From an uncultured Flavobacteriales bacterium (lineage in GTDB: Bacteria > Bacteroidota > Bacteroidia > Flavobacteriales_D > Sanyastnellaceae), in NCBI GenBank assembly GCA_937974555.1, contig CALJKR010000032.1, positions 4,793 to 68,792 of the forward strand: DNA of 64,000 nt, in the 5' to 3' direction. Positions 58,568 through 64,000 of the stretch are shown in pieces (the first letter of the stretch is position 1; the number at the start of each line of letters is the position of its first letter). The position numbers and the translations under genes are program-made. The notes under the pieces are model-generated. The model was not told where the DNA came from, made no database searches, and saw only the letters and a list, made by a program, of their open reading frames with translations.

Positions 58568-60754
58568 ATGAGCATGACTCGCTTTCAAGCATTGGCTGAG
58601 TTGAATACCCGCCAACCTGCAGAAGTAAAGGCCCCCAGCACCAAGGTGTCTGATTATTTTGGAGCCAACGTTTTTTCGCCATTCAGAATGCGCGAATATT
58701 TAACTGACGACGTTTATGAAAAATTGATGGAGTGTATCAATTTGGGCGCTCGCATCGATCGTTCATTGGCAGATCACGTTGCTTCCGCAATGAAAGAATG
58801 GGCCATGAGCAAAGGCGCAACCCATTATACGCATTGGTTTCAACCTTTAACTGGCGCCACAGCCGAGAAGCATGATAGTTTTTTCAAGCCATTGGGTGAT
58901 GGACGTGCTATTGAGAAATTTGAAGGAACCATGTTGGTGCAACAAGAGCCAGATGCTTCTTCTTTCCCCAATGGTGGAATCAGAAATACATTTGAAGCAA
59001 GAGGATATACCCTTTGGGATCCATCATCACCCGCATTTATCGTGGGCAACACTTTGTGTATTCCGACCATTTTCATTTCCTATACGGGTCATGCTTTGGA
59101 TTACAAAATGCCGATGATGAAAGCTTTGCATGCAGTAGATGTAGCAGCTACGGCTGTTTGTCAGTATTTTGATAAAGATGTGGTGAAGGTGAATACCACT
59201 TTGGGATGGGAACAAGAATATTTTTTGATTGATGAAGCTTTGTTCTTGGCTCGTCCAGACATCGCCATGACGGGTCGTGCGCTTTTTGGTGCTCGTCCAG
59301 CCAAAGGTCAACAATTGGAAGACCATTACTTTGGTTCGATTCCCGATCGTGCCATGGCCTTTATGCAAGACTTTGAGCAGGAGTCTCATTTGTTGGGAAT
59401 TCCAGTAACCACCCGTCACAACGAAGTGGCGCCCAACCAATTTGAGGTAGCTCCAATGTTTGAAGAAGCCAATTTGGCCAATGACCACAACCAGTTGTTG
59501 ATGGACTTGTTGAACAAAGTGGCAAGAAAGCATCAGTTCCGCGTGTTGTTGCATGAAAAGCCTTTTGAAGGTGTTAACGGAAGTGGAAAGCACAACAACT
59601 GGGCCTTGAGTACCAATACCGGGGTTAATTTGTTGAAGCCTGGTAAGAACCCAAAGACGAACATGCAGTTCTTGACTTTCTTCGTCAATACGGTTGCAGC
59701 GATTTATGAAAATGCAGATATTCTAAGAGCAAGTATCGCAACGGTTGGAAATGACCACCGTCTGGGTGCAAATGAAGCGCCACCTGCGATCATGAGTTGT
59801 TTCCTTGGCGACCAATTGTCCGCCATGTTGGATGATTTGGAAAAAAATATCAAAGCGGGTAAAATGACCCCCCAAGATAAAATTGAATTGAAATTAAATA
59901 TCGGGAAATTGCCTCAGGTGTTGTTGGATAACACAGACCGAAACAGAACTTCACCATTTGCCTTTACGGGAAATAAGTTTGAGTTCCGTGCGGTAGGTTC
60001 CAGTGCCAATTGTGCCAATGCGATGATTGTTTTAAATACCATCGTGGCCAATCGATTGATTGCATTTAAAAAGGACGTCGATGCCCGCATCGCCAAAGGG
60101 GATGACAAAGACGAGGCGATCTTAAAAGAATTGCAACGATTGATTAAAATGAGCAAAGCCATTCGTTTTGAAGGCAACGGATATGGAGAGGAGTGGGTGA
60201 AAGAAGCCAAAAAACGCGGCCTTTCTAATTTTAGCGATGCACCCAGTGCATTGGCCATTTGGAAAGACAAAGAGGTACAGAAGATGTTCCAAAGTTTGAA
60301 TGTTTTGACTGCGGAAGAGATTCATGCTCGCTACGAAATCGAAATGGAAACATACAGCCGCAAACGCGATATTGAAGCCGCTTTGACATGCAACTTGGCG
60401 GTGAATCACATCATTCCATCGGCTTTGCGTTACCAAAGCGATTTGATTGATAACGTAAGCGGATTGAAAACCGTTTTAACCGCAGCCGAATTCAAAGAGG
60501 CAGCTTCAACTCAATTGTCCTTGATCAAAGGAATTAGCAAAGAAATCACAGCCATGAAAAAGGCAGTGGATCAAATAGAGATGGAAAGAGCCAAAGCCAA
60601 CGCTTCCGATACAGAAAAGCAGGCCAAGTTGTTTGCAGGTCGTATCAAGCCATTGATGGATGAAGCCAGAGCGGCGGCAGATCGTTTGGAGTTGTTGGTT
60701 GAGGATGAAGCTTGGCCTTTGCCCAAAATGAGAGAGATTTTGTTTACCAATTAA
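58568..60754 (+). CDS. glnA: Glutamine synthetase type III
   Basis: A 728-residue enzyme, the typical length of GSIII, which forms a dodecamer and makes glutamine from glutamate, ammonia and ATP. Visible: THYTHWFQPLTG, GWEQEYFLID, the nucleotide/metal segment TTRHNEVAPNQFEVAP, VNGSGKHNNWALSTN and NRTSPFAFTGNKFEFRAVGSS. I use ATG 58568; an in-frame TTG at 58550 lies inside the promoter -7 box and cannot be the start of the same transcript. It is monocistronic and followed by a strong terminator. Confidence 0.97.
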   Translation: MSMTRFQALAELNTRQPAEVKAPSTKVSDYFGANVFSPFRMREYLTDDVYEKLMECINLGARIDRSLADHVASAMKEWAMSKGATHYTHWFQPLTGATAEKHDSFFKPLGDGRAIEKFEGTMLVQQEPDASSFPNGGIRNTFEARGYTLWDPSSPAFIVGNTLCIPTIFISYTGHALDYKMPMMKALHAVDVAATAVCQYFDKDVVKVNTTLGWEQEYFLIDEALFLARPDIAMTGRALFGARPAKGQQLEDHYFGSIPDRAMAFMQDFEQESHLLGIPVTTRHNEVAPNQFEVAPMFEEANLANDHNQLLMDLLNKVARKHQFRVLLHEKPFEGVNGSGKHNNWALSTNTGVNLLKPGKNPKTNMQFLTFFVNTVAAIYENADILRASIATVGNDHRLGANEAPPAIMSCFLGDQLSAMLDDLEKNIKAGKMTPQDKIELKLNIGKLPQVLLDNTDRNRTSPFAFTGNKFEFRAVGSSANCANAMIVLNTIVANRLIAFKKDVDARIAKGDDKDEAILKELQRLIKMSKAIRFEGNGYGEEWVKEAKKRGLSNFSDAPSALAIWKDKEVQKMFQSLNVLTAEEIHARYEIEMETYSRKRDIEAALTCNLAVNHIIPSALRYQSDLIDNVSGLKTVLTAAEFKEAASTQLSLIKGISKEITAMKKAVDQIEMERAKANASDTEKQAKLFAGRIKPLMDEARAAADRLELLVEDEAWPLPKMREILFTN

Positions 60755-60779
60755 TGCTTTAAGGTTAGTGAAACAAAAG

Positions 60780-60808
60780 AAATAGAGGCCCTTTTTGGGT
60801 CTCTATTT
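60780..60808 (+). terminator. Terminator after glnA
   Basis: A 12-bp stem AAATAGAGGCCC / GGGTCTCTATTT (one G-U pair) with a TTTTT loop, starting 26 bases after the stop, followed by GTTTTTG. Its loop provides the -33 box of the next gene. Confidence 0.85.
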
Positions 60809-60825
60809 GTTTTTGGTTATATTCG
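60794..60825 (+). promoter_or_regulatory. Promoter of the OmpA-family gene, embedded in the glnA terminator
   Basis: TTTG at 60794-60797 (terminator loop and first base of its right arm) and TATATTCG at 60818-60825 (one mismatch), spacer 20, ending 29 bases before the ATG. Confidence 0.55.
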
Positions 60826-60854
60826 CAAAAGTTCAAACTGCTGGAAAATAAAAG

Positions 60855-63005
60855 ATGATCAAAATGAAAAAAATTGTAATGGCCTTCTTGTTGGGATGTA
60901 GCATCACCGTTGCATGGTCTCAAAAGGAATTAAAAAAGGCTGATTCTTATTTTGCAACTCGTCAGTACCTAGAAGCCGCTGAGGAATACAAAATTGCAGG
61001 TCCAAAGATTAAAGATTTGACTGTGAAGGCCCAGAGCTACTACAATGTAGGGGAGTGCTATCGCATGATGACCCGTTGGGCAGAAGCCATTGAATGGTAT
61101 GATAAATCAGGCCGCGCGATGTACGGTAAAACCAATCCCATGTTGCATTTCAATTGGGGTGTTTGTCTTCAAATGCAAGGAAAGTACGAGGACGCTATCG
61201 TTCAATTTAAAAAATTCCAAGACAATGGCGGTGATCGCGAAAAGGGTAATCAAGCCATCAAACTTTGTCAAAACGCAGCAGATTTGAAAAATCAAAAGTC
61301 CAAAATTGAAGTGGATTTGGTTTCAGAGTTGAGCACACCAGAGTTTGATTTCGCAATGAACTATGCTGCCAAGAAAGGAAAAGACGGTGATATGTTCATT
61401 TTGTCTTCTTCTCGTAAGGCTTCTATGGGTGGAACCAATGACCCCAAAACAGGGGAAGATTTCATGGATTTGTTCACGGTATTGAGAGATCCCAAAGGTA
61501 AATTTGGAACTCCTCAATCTGTTGGTCAAGTGATTAACACCATGCACAATGAGGGTCCTGTGACTTTTACCAAGGATTTTGGTGAGATGTATTTCACATT
61601 TTGTGAGTACGAGGAAGGCGCTTATCATCCTTGTGAAATTCGCATGGCGAAATCAGCCAATGACAAATTTGAAGCGCCTGTTAAGGTCGTGTTTGACAAA
61701 ACCAATGGTGACTCAACCGTATTTGGTCATCCTTGTTTGACTCACGATGGCAAGTATTTGATTTTCGCATCGAACTTGAAGGGCGGAAAAGGCGGAATGG
61801 ATTTGTGGTACAGTGCTTACGATAAAAAGAACGATCAATGGGGCGCGCCCAAAAACATCAGCAGCTTGAACACCAACGGTGATGAGATGTTCCCTTGGAT
61901 TGATGACAATACTTTGTATTTTGCTTCTAACACCATCCCTGGTTTGGGTGGTTTTGACATCTTCAAATCAACCAAAGGTGAGGACATGGCTTTCTCTGCA
62001 CCCACCAACTTGGGACATCCAATCAATTCGTCTTCCGATGATTTTGCTTTGATTTTGGATCGCAACGCCAAGAAATTGTACAATGTTGAGTTTGCAGGAT
62101 TCTTTACTTCCAATCGTCCCGGTGGTAAAGGAAAGGATGACATCTACCAATTCCGCGATGTTCCTGTATTGTTCACCATGCAAGGTTTTGTGTACAACGA
62201 TAAAACAGGAGAACCCATCGAAGGCGCTAGCGTTGTCGTGAAGAGCACGGACGGTTCTGAATACAAATTGAACACAGACAAATCGGGTGCATTCAATTTG
62301 GACAATACCCAAGTATTGGCGGAGAATACCTACATGGTGGATATCGACAAAACCGATTTCATCGGTATCCCCGGTGATCGATTCTCAACGCGTAACTTGA
62401 AGGAGAATACCAACTTTGCCAAAGAGTATTTCTTGATTCCAATCGAAAAAGATGTTGAATACCACATGCCTTTGGTGCAGTATCCCTACAACAAAACGGA
62501 ATTGTTGATGACGGAGACTGTAAACTCTCAAGACTCATTGAACTACCTATTTGAGTTGTTGTCTAAGAATAAAACATGGAAGATTCAGTTGGAAGCCCAC
62601 ACGGATGCGCGTGGTAGCGACGAAGCCAACCAAACCTTGTCGGATGGTCGTGCCAAAACTTGCGTAGATTATTTGGTAAGCAAAGGCATCGACGCACGCC
62701 GCATGGTTCCCGTAGGTAAAGGTGAAAAACAACCTTTGACCATGAAGAAAGACCAAGGTTCATTCAAAGCGGGTGATATCTTAACCGAAGAGTACATCGC
62801 CAAATTGGCCACCAACGAGGAAAAGGAGATGGCACATCAGTTGAATCGTAGAACGGTTTTCCGCATCACAGCGACAGACTTCGATCCCAATAAGCCGGAT
62901 GCTCCAACCAAAACGGACAACAAGCCAACGCCAGGTGGTAAACCAGCTCCCGGTGGAAAGCCTGCTCCAACAACCGGTGGAAAACCAGCACCCAAGAAAC
63001 CATAA
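60855..63005 (+). CDS. PorE-like TPR / beta-propeller / OmpA family outer membrane-associated protein
   Basis: A 716-residue exported protein with signal segment IVMAFLLGCSITVAWSQ; the LLGC could also be a weak lipobox. Domain order: TPR repeats (about 25-140, with ADSYFATRQYLEAAEEYKIAG and YYNVGECYRMMTRWAEAIEWYDK), PD40-type propeller (about 165-430), a carboxypeptidase-regulatory-like domain (GFVYNDKTGEPIEGASVVVK), and an OmpA-like peptidoglycan-binding domain (LEAHTDARGSDEANQTLSDGRA). This order matches PorE of the type IX secretion system. The C-terminal 35 residues are a Pro/Gly/Lys repeat tail (GGKPAP units). The ATG at 60864 (MKKIVMAF) is an alternative start. Confidence 0.85.
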   Translation: MIKMKKIVMAFLLGCSITVAWSQKELKKADSYFATRQYLEAAEEYKIAGPKIKDLTVKAQSYYNVGECYRMMTRWAEAIEWYDKSGRAMYGKTNPMLHFNWGVCLQMQGKYEDAIVQFKKFQDNGGDREKGNQAIKLCQNAADLKNQKSKIEVDLVSELSTPEFDFAMNYAAKKGKDGDMFILSSSRKASMGGTNDPKTGEDFMDLFTVLRDPKGKFGTPQSVGQVINTMHNEGPVTFTKDFGEMYFTFCEYEEGAYHPCEIRMAKSANDKFEAPVKVVFDKTNGDSTVFGHPCLTHDGKYLIFASNLKGGKGGMDLWYSAYDKKNDQWGAPKNISSLNTNGDEMFPWIDDNTLYFASNTIPGLGGFDIFKSTKGEDMAFSAPTNLGHPINSSSDDFALILDRNAKKLYNVEFAGFFTSNRPGGKGKDDIYQFRDVPVLFTMQGFVYNDKTGEPIEGASVVVKSTDGSEYKLNTDKSGAFNLDNTQVLAENTYMVDIDKTDFIGIPGDRFSTRNLKENTNFAKEYFLIPIEKDVEYHMPLVQYPYNKTELLMTETVNSQDSLNYLFELLSKNKTWKIQLEAHTDARGSDEANQTLSDGRAKTCVDYLVSKGIDARRMVPVGKGEKQPLTMKKDQGSFKAGDILTEEYIAKLATNEEKEMAHQLNRRTVFRITATDFDPNKPDAPTKTDNKPTPGGKPAPGGKPAPTTGGKPAPKKP

Positions 63006-63053
63006 TGTTAAAGACTTCGCGTAAGTTTTAGACAGAAAGAAAAATATTCAATC

Positions 63054-63061
63054 TATTTTTG
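63054..63061 (+). promoter_or_regulatory. -7 box (TATTTTTG) of purM, overlapping the upstream terminator
   Basis: Exact TAnnTTTG whose last G is the first base of the terminator stem. Transcription would begin inside the left arm, so the promoter's own transcript would lack a complete hairpin. A -33 TTTA at 63027-63030 is only approximate. Confidence 0.5.
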
Positions 63062-63088
63062 CAGCGGGTTTAGCCCGCTGCTTTTTTT
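63061..63088 (+). terminator. Terminator of the OmpA-family gene, adjoining purM
   Basis: Perfect 8-bp stem GCAGCGGG / CCCGCTGC, loop TTTAG, followed by seven T that run directly into the purM ATG at 63089. Confidence 0.85.
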
Positions 63089-64000
63089 ATGTCAGATTCT
63101 AACCGATACCAACTCAGAGGAGTAAGTGCACAGAAAGAGGATGTGCACCAAGCCATTGCCAATGTGGACAAAGGCTTATTCCCGCAAGCATTTTGTAAAA
63201 TTGTGCCGGATACCCTGACCGGAGATTCGGACTATGCGCTTGTAATGCATGCGGATGGTGCAGGGACTAAGTCGTCCTTGGCTTACATGTATTGGAAGGA
63301 AACGGGAGATCTTTCGGTTTGGAAAGGCATTGCGCAAGATGCGCTGATTATGAATATCGATGACCTCCTTTGTGTAGGCGTAACGGACAACATCTTGTTG
63401 AGCTCCACAATAGGTCGCAACAAGCAGTTGATTCCTGGTGAGGTCATCAAAGCCATCATTGAAGGAACAGAAACCTTGGTGAAGGAATTAAATGCCAGTG
63501 GTATTGGTATTCAGACTACAGGTGGAGAAACCGCGGATGTCGGGGATTTGGTGCGAACCATCATTGTGGATTCTACGGTATTGGCCCGAATCAAACGCGC
63601 CGATGTCATTGACAATAAGAATATTGCTGCAGGCCAGGTGATCGTCGGATTTGCTTCGTATGGTCAAGCCACTTATGAAAGTCAATACAACGGCGGAATG
63701 GGAAGCAATGGATTAACCTCCGCACGTCACGATGTTTTTGATAAAGAATACAAAACCAAATTTCCTGAATCTTTCGATCCATCTCTGCCACAGGAAGTGG
63801 TGTATGTGGGCAGTCAAAAATTGACGCAACCTGTCGATGGAGTGCCGGTGGATGCAGGAAAGCTGGTATTGTCTCCTACCAGAACCTACGCCCCTTTGAT
63901 TAAAAAGATATTGGATTGGAACCGTTCTGCGGTTCAGGGAATGGTGCATTGCAGCGGGGGTGGCCAAACCAAGGTATTGCATTTCGTCAACAATGTCCAT
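63089..64000 (+). CDS. purM: Phosphoribosylformylglycinamidine cyclo-ligase (AIR synthase), partial
   Basis: The first 304 residues of AIR synthase are present; the frame is open to the window end, so the C-terminus is missing. It starts MSDSNRYQLRGVSAQKEDVH and contains HADGAGTKSSLAYMYW, AQDALIMNIDDLLCVG, TTGGETADVGDLVRT and ATP-site segments. PurM closes the imidazole ring in purine synthesis (FGAM to AIR). The slightly unusual N-terminus agrees with the long Bacteroidota form. The ATG follows a terminator T-run without gap. Confidence 0.95.
   Translation, partial: MSDSNRYQLRGVSAQKEDVHQAIANVDKGLFPQAFCKIVPDTLTGDSDYALVMHADGAGTKSSLAYMYWKETGDLSVWKGIAQDALIMNIDDLLCVGVTDNILLSSTIGRNKQLIPGEVIKAIIEGTETLVKELNASGIGIQTTGGETADVGDLVRTIIVDSTVLARIKRADVIDNKNIAAGQVIVGFASYGQATYESQYNGGMGSNGLTSARHDVFDKEYKTKFPESFDPSLPQEVVYVGSQKLTQPVDGVPVDAGKLVLSPTRTYAPLIKKILDWNRSAVQGMVHCSGGGQTKVLHFVNNVH

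Noticed and set aside
62925..63003. Short repeated units in DNA as a possible CRISPR or minisatellite
   Set aside because: The repeats encode GGKPAP/TTGGKPAP in frame at the C-terminus of the OmpA-family protein; there are no spacers of constant length.
1..64000. tRNA, rRNA, phage, plasmid or genomic island content
   Set aside because: I looked for CCA-ending clover-leaf sequences, integrases, transposases and att-like repeats and saw none; gene content is mainly core metabolism.

Overview
The window looks like a chromosome segment of a Bacteroidota bacterium, most likely class Flavobacteriia and probably free-living or aquatic. The evidence is a set of family-level signatures: three proteins with C-terminal type IX secretion sorting domains, a type III glutamine synthetase, a NADH dehydrogenase operon whose NuoG is the short Fe-S form, a TPR/beta-propeller/OmpA protein resembling PorE, a cobalamin-riboswitch-controlled TonB receptor paired with a surface beta-propeller lipoprotein, and promoter-like sequences matching the Bacteroidota consensus TTTG-N19..21-TAnnTTTG instead of sigma70 boxes. 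No rRNA, tRNA, CRISPR array, insertion sequence or prophage gene was seen, and no stretch above 300 bases lacks a gene.

Region by region. 1-1480: a partial Old Yellow Enzyme gene faces an HxlR regulator across a compact shared promoter, followed by a YjdM/PhnA zinc-ribbon protein. 1514-6503 (minus strand): a tightly overlapping operon of an SDR-like protein and three different photolyase/cryptochrome family members. 6603-12355 (plus strand, divergent from the photolyases): a four-gene, translationally coupled set of a cytochrome P450, a freestanding E2/CAT-fold acyltransferase-like protein, a fusion of a membrane fatty acid hydroxylase/sterol desaturase with a GH3-type acyl-adenylating amidosynthetase, and an MR/MLE-type enolase. 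This set is my best candidate for an undescribed system: it reads like a pathway making a hydroxylated lipid or acyl-amino-acid conjugate, although no product can be assigned from sequence alone. 12416-18208: three secreted type IX cargo proteins (arylsulfotransferase-like, E-set-like, CotH kinase-like) and a DUF4846 protein. 18236-20730: tcdA, a LOG-family gene and a soluble GAF histidine kinase.

20790-33655 (minus strand): a complete nuoA-N operon in canonical order with nuoC and nuoD separate, ending in an unknown 53-residue membrane protein coupled to nuoN. 33776-39146: a GT-C-like membrane protein, trmB, a GT-B glycosyltransferase, a PLP enzyme and a KMO-like flavin monooxygenase. 39244-41392: sucD, a conserved-looking 51-residue protein and a DUF4349/outer-membrane protein. 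41412-44783: cobalamin uptake (riboswitch, BtuB-like receptor, BtuG-like lipoprotein). 44788-55670: a long plus-strand run of core metabolism (guaB, folD, a secreted GH13 enzyme, prmC, rpe, a pRiA4b ORF3-like acidic protein, a DUF1573 lipoprotein, yajC, mscS, split transketolase). 55673-64000: bestrophin, recQ, glnA type III, the PorE-like OmpA protein and the start of purM, which runs off the end.

Two regulatory patterns recur. Several genes have a TAnnTTTG-like box ending exactly four bases before the proposed ATG, which predicts leaderless mRNAs. Several other promoters are embedded in, or overlap, the Rho-independent terminator of the preceding gene.
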